In this document: one piece after another, positions 1 to 5,724 of the stretch
Layout: each line of letters begins with the position of its first letter
Position numbering within the stretch: the stretch's first letter is position 1
Assembly: GCA_016286075.1 (NCBI GenBank)
Contig: JAEERZ010000151.1
Span: 1 to 5,724, forward strand
Reading direction: 5' to 3'
Origin: Selenomonadaceae bacterium
Lineage (GTDB): Bacteria; Bacillota; Negativicutes; Selenomonadales; Selenomonadaceae
Length of the DNA stretch: 5,724 nucleotides
Program-made: the position numbers and the translations under genes
The notes under the pieces: model-generated
Seen by the model: the letters and a program-made list of their open reading frames with translations, nothing else
Told to the model about the DNA's origin: nothing
Databases searched by the model: none

Positions 1-519
1 CCGGGAAGACACAACAGCTCGAACGCACTGGCGGCTCTTGCTGTCGGCTATGCGATGGGGCTTTCTCCGAAAGCAATGGCGGCGGGACTGGAAGCGCCCG
101 AGATGAGCGGGGCGCGGTTCGCCTGCGAGAAGCGCGGCGACTACATGATTATCAACGACGCGTACAACGCCAGCCCGCTTTCGATGAGTGCGGCTATCCG
201 TACGATGAAGGAGATCGCGAAAGGTCGTCGCGTAGCTGTGTTCGGCGATATGCTGGAACTGGGCGACGTCGCGAAAGAGGCACATAGGCGCGTCGGCGAG
301 GAACTGGCGAAGTCCGGTGCGGCGGCTCTCGTGACACGGGGAACGCTGGGCGAGGAAATCGCCGCTGGAGCGGAAAAAGCGGGCATGACCGAGGTTTATC
401 GCTGCGCGTCCCATGAGGAAGCGGCGGCGACGCTGAAAAAAATCCTGCGTCCCGGCGATACAGTGCTGTTCAAGGGCTCACATGGGATGCAGATGGACAA
501 GATCATTGGGCTGTTGTAA
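1..519 (+). CDS. murF: MurF, UDP-MurNAc-tripeptide:D-Ala-D-Ala ligase (3' part, 5' truncated by window)
   Basis: This is the C-terminal part of MurF, the cytoplasmic ATP-dependent ligase that adds the D-Ala-D-Ala dipeptide to UDP-MurNAc-tripeptide. The reading frame is open from base 1 and gives 172 residues before a TAA stop. The start, the substrate-binding N-terminal domain and the ATP P-loop lie upstream of the window. Visible residues begin with PGRHNSSNALAALAVG, the end of the Mur-ligase central domain. INDAYNASPLSM follows at about residues 51-62 of the fragment, then VFGDMLELG at 80-88 with a downstream His (95), then LFKGSHGMQMD at 156-166. These are the usual C-terminal-domain signatures of MurF, and they separate it from MurC, MurD and MurE. 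The pair after HN is Ser-Ser, where a hydrophobic residue (V or I) is usual. The gene ends 21 nt before mraY, the common murF-mraY order, so co-transcription is likely. Identity is secure. Confidence 0.96.
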   Translation, partial: PGRHNSSNALAALAVGYAMGLSPKAMAAGLEAPEMSGARFACEKRGDYMIINDAYNASPLSMSAAIRTMKEIAKGRRVAVFGDMLELGDVAKEAHRRVGEELAKSGAAALVTRGTLGEEIAAGAEKAGMTEVYRCASHEEAAATLKKILRPGDTVLFKGSHGMQMDKIIGLL

Positions 520-540
520 AAATTTGGAGGTCTATTTTAT

Positions 541-1512
541 ATGGAAGTTTCTTCCGCGCTGAAAGCGGCGGTGGTTTCCGCTCTCGTCGTTTTGCTGACG
601 GGCCCCTTCGTGATCCCGGAGCTTCGCAAGCTGAAATTCGGGCAGAGTATTCGAGAGGAAGGGCCGAAAAGTCATCAGGCGAAAAGCGGGACGCCGACTA
701 TGGGCGGATTGATGATTCTCGCTGCGCTGACAGCTGGCGCGCTTGTCGCGGCGGGCTTTGAGCCGTCGGTGCTGCTTGCGCTGTTTGTGACGCTGGGGCA
801 TGGCGTGATCGGCTTCATCGACGACTATATCAAGGTCGTGAAGAAGCGCAATCTCGGCCTTCGGCCCCGCCATAAATTTCTCGGGCAGGTCATCATGGCA
901 ATCGTCGTGGCTCTGATCGGCTCGATCTTTCTCGGCGTGACTACGGAGCTTTGGGTTCCGGTTCTCAATAAAACCGTGGATTTCGGTGTTTTCTATTATA
1001 TCCTGATTTTCTTTGTACTCGTCGGCACGACGAACGCGGTGAATCTTACGGACGGTCTGGACGGTCTGGCGACAGGAACCGTGGCCGTAGCTGCGATTTG
1101 CTATGCGGTCGTCTGCGTTATGTTCGGGAAGGCGGCGCTCGCCTCCTTCTGCATTGCCGTGGCGGCGGCCTGTATCGCGTTCCTGCGTTTCAACGCGCAC
1201 CCCGCGAAGGTGTTCATGGGCGATACGGGCTCGCTGGCCCTCGGCGGCGCGCTGGCGGCGGCTGCGATCCTGACGAAGACGGAGCTGCTGCTTGTAATCA
1301 TCGGCGGCGTTTTCGTGATCGAGACGCTCTCTGTCATCATCCAGGTTTCGTATTTCAAGCTGACGGGCGGTCAGAGGATTTTCCTGATGAGCCCGATCCA
1401 TCATCATTACGAACTCAAAGGCTGGAAGGAAACGAAAGTCGTTCGCGTGTTTTGCTGCGCGGGCGTGGTATTCGGGATTTTGGGGCTTTTGATCTTGGCC
1501 CTGTCGCGTTGA
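541..1512 (+). CDS. mraY: MraY, phospho-N-acetylmuramoyl-pentapeptide transferase
   Basis: MraY is the inner-membrane enzyme that transfers phospho-MurNAc-pentapeptide from UDP to undecaprenyl phosphate, giving lipid I and UMP. The protein has 323 residues, matching the short Firmicutes form (about 324 in Bacillus subtilis) and not the roughly 360-residue enterobacterial form. Seen in order: GPKSHQAKSGTPTMGG (41-56), the Asp pair in GFIDDY (D94, D95), NLTDGLDGLA (168-177), HPAKVFMGDTGSLALGG (220-236, with D228), and the His triplet in SPIHHHYELKGW (287-289). The Asp pair, D228 and the His triplet correspond to the Mg2+ and catalytic residues known for the family. Hydrophobic segments consistent with about ten membrane helices are spread along the protein, for example near 7-25, 53-71, 74-93, 114-132, 150-167, 176-194, 197-215, 248-268 and 302-321. 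The ATG is preceded by GGAGGT at 526-531 with a 9-nt spacer. It is 21 nt after murF and 34 nt before the acetyltransferase gene. Confidence 0.98.
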   Translation: MEVSSALKAAVVSALVVLLTGPFVIPELRKLKFGQSIREEGPKSHQAKSGTPTMGGLMILAALTAGALVAAGFEPSVLLALFVTLGHGVIGFIDDYIKVVKKRNLGLRPRHKFLGQVIMAIVVALIGSIFLGVTTELWVPVLNKTVDFGVFYYILIFFVLVGTTNAVNLTDGLDGLATGTVAVAAICYAVVCVMFGKAALASFCIAVAAACIAFLRFNAHPAKVFMGDTGSLALGGALAAAAILTKTELLLVIIGGVFVIETLSVIIQVSYFKLTGGQRIFLMSPIHHHYELKGWKETKVVRVFCCAGVVFGILGLLILALSR

Positions 1513-1513
1513 T

Positions 1514-1530
1514 TGCGCCGGGGCGGCGCA
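1514..1530 (+). other. Short GC-rich inverted repeat (hairpin) in the mraY-GNAT gap
   Basis: TGCGCC at 1514-1519 is perfectly complementary to GGCGCA at 1525-1530, with a 5-nt loop. In mRNA this would form a 6-bp stem starting 1 nt after the mraY stop codon and ending 3 nt before the GGAGG of the next gene. No run of T follows it, so it does not look like an intrinsic terminator. It could slow ribosome loading on the acetyltransferase gene, stabilise the mRNA end of mraY, or be a chance product of the GC-rich sequence. The repeat is seen directly; any function is inference. Confidence 0.4.
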
Positions 1531-1546
1531 TACGGAGGCAAATAGA

Positions 1547-2002
1547 ATGGAGATCCGGGACGGAAAAGATTATCTGCCGCAGGCAAAGGAATTGATCGCC
1601 GAATATACGCGGCGGCTGGGGCGGGATTTGTCTTTCCAGGATATTCGTGATGAATTGAACGACCTTGCGGCGAAATATACGATGCCGGAGGGAGAAATCT
1701 TGGTGGCGGTGGAATCGGACAAAGTGATCGGCATGGTTGCGTATCATAGGCACAGCAGCCGGCGTTGTGAAATGAAGCGGCTGTATGTGCGTCCCGAAGT
1801 CAGAGGAACGCATCTTGGGGAGATGCTGGTGAAGGAAATCGTGGAGCATGCAAAGCGCGCCGGTTATTGCGAAATTGTGCTCGATACGATACGTCCGCTG
1901 CAGGCGGCAATCAGCCTGTACAAAAAATGCGGCTTTCAGGAATGCGAAGCGTATTACGAAAATCCGATGCACGACGTCATATATATGAAGAAAGCGTTGT
2001 AA
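1547..2002 (+). CDS. GNAT-family N-acetyltransferase, substrate unknown
   Basis: This is a 151-residue single-domain protein of the Gcn5-related N-acetyltransferase fold, which moves an acetyl group from acetyl-CoA to an amine. Helices fill about residues 8-42, followed by the strand segment ILVAVESDKVIGMVAYHRH (51-69). The acetyl-CoA-binding region CEMKRLYVRPEVRGTHLGEML lies at 74-94, with the pyrophosphate loop RGTHLG at 86-91. LDT at 112-114 and ISLYKKCGF at 122-130 follow; Y125 sits where many GNAT enzymes have a general-acid tyrosine. The end (YYENPMHDVIYMKKAL) fits a small-molecule GNAT subgroup. There is no signal peptide or membrane segment, so it should be cytoplasmic. The ATG follows GGAGG at 1534-1538 with an 8-nt spacer. 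The gene sits inside the mur operon, 34 nt after mraY and 23 nt before murD. By hand count, bases 1561-1980 are about 52% GC, lower than most nearby stretches. The fold is secure. A substrate in cell-wall synthesis is only suggested by position. Confidence 0.93.
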   Translation: MEIRDGKDYLPQAKELIAEYTRRLGRDLSFQDIRDELNDLAAKYTMPEGEILVAVESDKVIGMVAYHRHSSRRCEMKRLYVRPEVRGTHLGEMLVKEIVEHAKRAGYCEIVLDTIRPLQAAISLYKKCGFQECEAYYENPMHDVIYMKKAL

Positions 2003-2011
2003 TCATAAAAT

Positions 2012-2017
2012 GTGAGG
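2012..2017 (+). promoter_or_regulatory. Ribosome binding site for murD (fixes its start)
   Basis: GTGAGG, a partial Shine-Dalgarno match, stands 8 nt before the ATG at 2026. The murD frame stays open upstream through the end of the acetyltransferase gene. However, there is no ATG, GTG or TTG in that frame close to the gene junction, and the Rossmann-like N-terminus of MurD begins right after 2026. This supports the shorter start. Confidence 0.7.
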
Positions 2018-2025
2018 CGGTTGGA

Positions 2026-3396
2026 ATGAATTTGTCGAATCAGAAAGTTTTGGTAGTCGGTCTTGGTATCAGCGGCGTGGCGGCGGCGAAGCTCGCAAAG
2101 CGTTTCGGTGCGGAAGTCGTAGTCAGCGACTCGAAGGAAGAAGAAAAACTTGGCGACGAAGTTCGGGAGCTTCGGGATGCGGGGATTAGCGTCGTCTGTG
2201 GTCCGCAGTCGAACGACCTCTTGGACGGCGTCGACCATATTATCGTGTCTCCCGCCGTGCCGGTGCGCATCCCGCTTTTGCAGGAAGCCTATCAACGGGA
2301 CATGGACGTGGAAAGCGAGATCGAGTTCGCCTATCATATTGCGAAATCGCCGATTCTCGCCGTTACGGGAACGAACGGAAAGACGACGACCACCACGCTG
2401 CTCGGGAAGCTGATGGAAACGGCGTTTCCCGTGGTCGGCGTCGGCGGCAATATCGGCGTTCCGCTTTCGGAGGAGTGCCTGCGGGTCGGCGAGGGCGGCT
2501 GCGTCGTCGCGGAGATTTCCAGCTATCAGATGGAGGCGACGGACGATTTTCGCCCGCATGTGGCGTCGGTGCTGAACGTGACGCCCGACCATGTCGTGCG
2601 CCACGGAAATCTTGAAGTGTATCAGCAGATGAAGGAAAAAATGTTCGCGCAGCAGACGAAAGAAGATTTCCTCGTCTTGAACTACGACGATCCGAAAACC
2701 CGCGGCATGGCGGAGCGCGCGCCGGGGACGGTCTGCTTTTTCAGCCGGACGGAGGATTTGAAAGAGGGAGCCGTCGTCGAGAACGGCGTGCTGACGATGC
2801 GCTGGCGGGGGAAAAATATTCCGGTTCTGCCGGTGAAGGAGCTCCAGATTCGCGGCGGGCACAACGTGGAAAACGCGTTGGCGGCGATGGCGATGGCGTA
2901 TCTTGCAGGGGCGAAGCCGGAGAAAATCGCCGAAGTGCTGCGCGCTTTCGAAGGCGTCGAGCACCGAATCGAGCCGGTCTTGAATTTTGAGGGCGTCGAT
3001 TATTACAATGATTCGAAAGCCACGAATACGGACTCGGCCATCAAGGCATTGGAGAGCTTCGAGGAGCCGATTGTGCTGCTGGCAGGCGGCGACGACAAGA
3101 TGACGGACCTGACGGATTTCATGAACCTTGTCAAAGAAAGATGCCGCGCGCTGGTGCTCGTCGGCAACGCGGCGGCGCGTTTCAAGGAAGCGGCGCTGGC
3201 GGCGGGTATTGCGCCGCAGGCGATTTTCGAGGCAGGGTACTCGATGGAAAAAGCCGTCGAGCTTGCGAGGGCGGCGGCACAATCCGGCGACGTGGTGCTG
3301 CTGTCCCCGGCCTGCGCCAGCTTCGATATGTATTCGGGGATGGCGGAACGCGGACGAAATTTCAAGGACATTGTGCGCCGCATGGCGGGAAAATAA
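2026..3396 (+). CDS. murD: MurD, UDP-MurNAc-L-Ala:D-glutamate ligase
   Basis: MurD is the cytoplasmic ATP-dependent ligase that adds D-glutamate to UDP-MurNAc-L-Ala. Starting at 2026 it has 456 residues, close to the usual 440-460. The N-terminal UDP-binding domain opens with KVLVVGLGISGVAAAKLA (7-24). The ATP P-loop GTNGKTT is at 115-121, GGNIG at 140-144 and EISSYQ at 163-168. The metal-binding motif TPDH is at 186-189, and K203, four residues after Y199, fits the carbamylated lysine of the family. GGHNVENALAA (277-287), EHRIEPV (312-318), YNDSKATNTDSA (327-338), LLAGGDDK (351-358) and LLSPACASFD (425-434) mark the central-to-C-terminal domains. One oddity is DHVVRH at 188-193: the usual pattern is DH(L/M)D, so V191 replaces an acidic residue. 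An upstream in-frame ATG at 1867 would add 53 residues that overlap the acetyltransferase gene and resemble nothing in MurD. No frameshift is seen. Confidence 0.97.
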   Translation: MNLSNQKVLVVGLGISGVAAAKLAKRFGAEVVVSDSKEEEKLGDEVRELRDAGISVVCGPQSNDLLDGVDHIIVSPAVPVRIPLLQEAYQRDMDVESEIEFAYHIAKSPILAVTGTNGKTTTTTLLGKLMETAFPVVGVGGNIGVPLSEECLRVGEGGCVVAEISSYQMEATDDFRPHVASVLNVTPDHVVRHGNLEVYQQMKEKMFAQQTKEDFLVLNYDDPKTRGMAERAPGTVCFFSRTEDLKEGAVVENGVLTMRWRGKNIPVLPVKELQIRGGHNVENALAAMAMAYLAGAKPEKIAEVLRAFEGVEHRIEPVLNFEGVDYYNDSKATNTDSAIKALESFEEPIVLLAGGDDKMTDLTDFMNLVKERCRALVLVGNAAARFKEAALAAGIAPQAIFEAGYSMEKAVELARAAAQSGDVVLLSPACASFDMYSGMAERGRNFKDIVRRMAGK

Positions 3397-3417
3397 GGAC
3401 AAAATAAGATAGAAGTT

Positions 3418-3423
3418 AGGGGC
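3418..3423 (+). promoter_or_regulatory. Ribosome binding site for murG (supports the GTG start)
   Basis: AGGGGC lies 7 nt before the GTG at 3431. An in-frame TAG at 3410-3412 closes the frame upstream and no ATG lies between it and the GTG. The conserved N-terminal glycine-rich loop starts six residues after the GTG, so GTG is very probably the true start. Confidence 0.7.
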
Positions 3424-3430
3424 GTTTTTC

Positions 3431-4564
3431 GTGCGGATCATCGTTTCCGGCGGCGGCACCGGCGGGCATATCTATCCTGCGCTGACCATCGTGCGCGCCA
3501 TTCAGAAAAAAATATCGGACGCGGAATTCCTGTACGTCGGCACGAAAGACGGCCTCGAGGCCGACATTGTGCCGAAGGAAGGGCTTGCCTTTGAGACGGT
3601 CAATATTCAAGGTTTCAAACGCAGCCTGACGCCGGAAAATCTCGTACGCGGAGCGCGGGCTTTCGGCGGCGTGGTGAAAGCGATGAGCATCGTGCGCCGT
3701 TTCAAGCCGGACGTCGCCGTCGGTACCGGCGGATACGTCTGCGGCCCGATTCTCTTGGCGTCGAGTTTGCTGGGCATCCCTACGCTGATCCAGGAGCAAA
3801 ACGTCATGCCGGGCGTTACGAACCGGCTCCTTTCAAGATTCGTGTCCTGCATCGCGATGGGGACGAAGGAAGCGGCCGAGCATTTCCCGAAGGGAAAGCG
3901 GGTGTTTACCGGAAATCCCATTCGAGAGGAAGTCATAAAAGCGCGCAGCGAGGACGGGAAGAAAATGTTCGGCCTCGATCCGAAGGCGAAGACGGTGCTG
4001 GTGTCCGGCGGCAGCCGAGGCGCGCGCAGCATCAATCGCGCGATGATCGGCGTGCTGGCGCACTACGCAGGAAAAAACGGCGTGCAGATCCTTCATGTGA
4101 CGGGAAAAGCCGGTTATGATGAAACGATGGAAAATTTGCAGGCGGCGGGCGTCGACCTTTCCGCCTCGAAAAATCTTTTCGTCGAACCGTATCTTTACAA
4201 TATGCCGCAGGCTCTCGCCTGCGCCGACGTGGCGGTGTTCCGGGCGGGCGCTATCGGCATCGCGGAACTGACGGCGCGGGGCGTGCCGTCAGTATTGGTT
4301 CCATATCCCTTCGCCGCGGCGAATCATCAGGAAATGAACGCGCGGGCCATCGCGTCGGCGGGCGCGGCGCGTATGATTCTCGACAGGGAACTGACGGCGG
4401 AGCGGTTGCTTTCGGTTTTGGCGGAGCTTTTGAGCGAGGACGCGAAGCTGAAGCGTATGGCAAAGGCCGCAAAGAAACTGGGACGGCCAAAAGCGGCGGA
4501 CGAGATTGCGAACCGCGTGATTCGGCTCGCGAAAGGGAAAACGGAACTCGTTCCCGTTAAATGA
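3431..4564 (+). CDS. murG: MurG, lipid II synthase (UDP-GlcNAc transferase)
   Basis: MurG is the membrane-associated GT-B glycosyltransferase that adds GlcNAc from UDP-GlcNAc to lipid I on the cytoplasmic face, making lipid II. The product has 377 residues from a GTG start, slightly longer than the usual 355-365, with the extra length in a lysine-rich C-terminal tail. The N-terminal acceptor domain shows GGGTGGHIYPAL (7-18), GTGGYVCGP (98-106) and QEQN (121-124). GNPIRE (161-166) is near the domain junction. The C-terminal UDP-GlcNAc-binding domain shows VSGGSRGARSIN (191-202), the RAGAIGIAEL loop (271-280) with the nucleotide-binding glutamate E279, and PYPFAAANHQEMNA (291-304), whose Q300 and N303 match the conserved sugar-contacting HQxxNA motif. 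There is no transmembrane helix, as expected for a peripheral protein. It follows murD by 34 nt, with no ftsW/spoVE gene between, and its stop is 21 nt before murC. Confidence 0.97.
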   Translation: MRIIVSGGGTGGHIYPALTIVRAIQKKISDAEFLYVGTKDGLEADIVPKEGLAFETVNIQGFKRSLTPENLVRGARAFGGVVKAMSIVRRFKPDVAVGTGGYVCGPILLASSLLGIPTLIQEQNVMPGVTNRLLSRFVSCIAMGTKEAAEHFPKGKRVFTGNPIREEVIKARSEDGKKMFGLDPKAKTVLVSGGSRGARSINRAMIGVLAHYAGKNGVQILHVTGKAGYDETMENLQAAGVDLSASKNLFVEPYLYNMPQALACADVAVFRAGAIGIAELTARGVPSVLVPYPFAAANHQEMNARAIASAGAARMILDRELTAERLLSVLAELLSEDAKLKRMAKAAKKLGRPKAADEIANRVIRLAKGKTELVPVK

Positions 4565-4569
4565 ATGAA

Positions 4570-4575
4570 AAGGAG
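4570..4575 (+). promoter_or_regulatory. Ribosome binding site for murC
   Basis: AAGGAG lies 10 nt before the ATG at 4586, inside the 21-nt gap after murG. It selects the ATG that opens directly onto the conserved MurC N-terminus. Confidence 0.75.
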
Positions 4576-4585
4576 AGGGCGCGGA

Positions 4586-5724
4586 ATGCTTCAGGGAATC
4601 CGTAACATACATTTTATCGGCGTCGGAGGCGCGGGCATGAGCGCGCTGGCCCGTATCCTTTTAGATCAGGGGTACCAGGTTTCCGGCTCCGATCAGAAAA
4701 TGTCCGACGTGGCGAAACAGCTTGCGGCCCGCGGCGCGAAAATTTTTGAGGGTCACGACGCTGCGAACGTGAAAGGCGCGGATGCAGTAGTAGTATCGAC
4801 GGCGATTCCCGAGAACAATGTGGAGCTCGCGGCGGCAAAAGCGCAGGGGATTCGTCGCCTGCATCGTTCGGACATTAACGCGGCGCTTCTGAATGCGGCG
4901 AAAGGCATAGCCGTCGCCGGCGCCCACGGCAAGACCACGACCACGTCCATGATTGGATTGATCTTGGAGCACGGAGGCGTCGACCCGACCATCGTCATCG
5001 GCGGGCAGGTCGATTACCTCGCGGACGGCAACGCGCGGCTCGGGCGCGGCGAATATCTGGTGTCGGAAGCGGACGAGAGCGACGGCTCGTTTTTGAAGCT
5101 CCTGCCGCATATCGCGGTGGTCACGAACGTCGAGAACGACCACATGGACCACTACGGCACGATGGAAAATATCAAAAAGGCATTTCGGCAGTTCCTCGAA
5201 AATACGGACGAGAAAACGGGGACTTGCGTGCTCTGCGCCGACAATGAGAACCTGCGGGAAATCTCGAAAAATCTTCCGCGCCGCGTCGTCTTTTACGGCA
5301 CGTCGGAGGACGCCGACTATCGGGCGGTCAATATCGCACCGGAGGGAACGGGCGTCGCGTTCGACGTGGAAAAGGACGGCGAGACGCTGGTTCGCGTGCG
5401 TCTGAATATCCCAGGCCATCATAACGTGTTGAACGCGCTGGGCTCCGTGGTGACGGGAATCCTATGCGGCGTTTCGCCGCAAAAATCGGCGGAGGCGCTG
5501 GCTCGGTTCCATGGAGCGAAGCGCCGCTTCGAGACGAAAGGACGCGCTGCGGGCGTCTGGATTGTGGACGATTACGCGCATCATCCGACGGAGATTACGG
5601 CGACGCTCAGGGCGGCGCGGCAGACGAGCCCGAAACGCCTCGTTTGCGCGTTTCAGCCGCATCGCTATTCGCGCACCCAGCTTTTGCAAAAAGAATTCGG
5701 CGGCGCGTTCAAAGACGCCGACCT
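4586..5724 (+). CDS. murC: MurC, UDP-N-acetylmuramate:L-alanine ligase (5' part, 3' truncated by window)
   Basis: MurC is the cytoplasmic ATP-dependent ligase that adds L-alanine to UDP-MurNAc, the first step of stem-peptide synthesis. The frame is open from the ATG to the window edge, giving 379 complete codons plus two bases; typical MurC proteins have about 450-490 residues, so roughly 70-110 are missing. Motifs in order: the UDP-binding loop HFIGVGGAGMSALA (9-22), P-loop GAHGKTTTTSM (112-122), SEADESDGSFL (160-170), the metal-binding NVENDHMDHYG (181-191), IPGHHNVLNALG (275-286), FHGAKRRFE (308-316), DDYAHHPTEI (328-337) and FQPHRYSRT (356-364). The GAHGKT loop, EADESDGSF and DYAHHPTE are specific to MurC within the Mur ligases. 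I read the frame codon by codon and found no break. The gene follows murG by 21 nt, in the common murG-murC order. In some bacteria murC is fused to another gene, which cannot be judged here because the end is missing. Confidence 0.97.
   Translation, partial: MLQGIRNIHFIGVGGAGMSALARILLDQGYQVSGSDQKMSDVAKQLAARGAKIFEGHDAANVKGADAVVVSTAIPENNVELAAAKAQGIRRLHRSDINAALLNAAKGIAVAGAHGKTTTTSMIGLILEHGGVDPTIVIGGQVDYLADGNARLGRGEYLVSEADESDGSFLKLLPHIAVVTNVENDHMDHYGTMENIKKAFRQFLENTDEKTGTCVLCADNENLREISKNLPRRVVFYGTSEDADYRAVNIAPEGTGVAFDVEKDGETLVRVRLNIPGHHNVLNALGSVVTGILCGVSPQKSAEALARFHGAKRRFETKGRAAGVWIVDDYAHHPTEITATLRAARQTSPKRLVCAFQPHRYSRTQLLQKEFGGAFKDAD

Noticed and set aside
1..18. HNSSN in MurF in place of the usual HN(V/I)xN
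   Set aside because: It is a modest substitution in an otherwise normal domain, and the gene is truncated at this edge, so it does not support a separate finding.
436..442. Run of seven A in murF (and another at 3506-3512 in murG) as a possible frameshift or slippage site
   Set aside because: Both lie inside genes whose frames continue correctly with family motifs on the downstream side, with no alternative product visible.
648..660. Thirteen-base match around ATTCGAGAGGAAG shared by mraY and murG (near 3920)
   Set aside because: Both copies encode Ile-Arg-Glu-Glu in frame in unrelated contexts, and there are only two copies, so chance is the simplest explanation.
532..1407. A 291-codon open frame on the minus strand opposite mraY
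   Set aside because: The translation is highly charged, low in hydrophobic residues and matches no family I recognise. It is a shadow of mraY.
1098..1595. A 165-codon plus-strand frame overlapping mraY and the start of the GNAT gene
   Set aside because: It is an out-of-frame Arg/Gly-rich translation of mraY with no domain; mraY motifs occupy the other frame.
1978..2009. AT-rich CATATATATG palindrome and CATAAA as a possible internal -10 promoter element before murD
   Set aside because: No TTGACA-like -35 sits at a suitable distance, and the palindrome lies in the coding end of the GNAT gene.
1954..3459. A 501-codon open frame on the minus strand opposite murD
   Set aside because: Its translation is rich in Arg and His with no recognisable domain, and it lies antisense to a gene with full MurD motifs. 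GC-rich codon bias commonly gives such shadow frames.

Overview
This window is a stretch of a peptidoglycan-precursor (division and cell wall, dcw-type) operon. All genes lie on the + strand and are tightly packed. The order is murF (3' end only), mraY, a GNAT-family N-acetyltransferase, murD, murG, murC (5' part only). The gaps between genes are 21 to 34 nt. Each gene that starts here has a purine-rich Shine-Dalgarno sequence 7 to 10 nt before its start. No gene-free stretch exceeds 34 nt. I see no RNA gene, mobile element, CRISPR array, convincing promoter or intrinsic terminator.

The five mur/mra genes cover most of the cytoplasmic and inner-membrane part of the pathway. MurC adds the first residue (L-Ala) to UDP-MurNAc, MurD adds D-Glu, and MurF adds D-Ala-D-Ala to complete the pentapeptide. 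MraY transfers phospho-MurNAc-pentapeptide to undecaprenyl phosphate to make lipid I, and MurG adds GlcNAc to make lipid II. MurE would be expected just upstream of the window and MurB or later division genes just downstream, but neither is visible.

The atypical member is the 151-residue acetyltransferase gene between mraY and murD. It keeps the operon's direction, spacing and ribosome-binding pattern, but it is not a standard cell-wall cluster gene. It is somewhat less GC-rich than the neighbouring lines I counted, and a 6-bp GC-rich hairpin lies just before its ribosome-binding site. No ftsW/spoVE gene lies between murD and murG, where many bacteria have one.

The organism is probably a bacterium of the Firmicutes (Bacillota). 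MraY is short (323 residues, like the Bacillus type), the Shine-Dalgarno sequences are strong GGAGG types, and gene order fits. Moderately high GC with this cluster layout would suit a Selenomonas-like member of the Negativicutes, but this is an impression and not a demonstrated assignment. Apart from the acetyltransferase and a few unusual residues, this is conserved housekeeping sequence. I found no convincing undescribed system.
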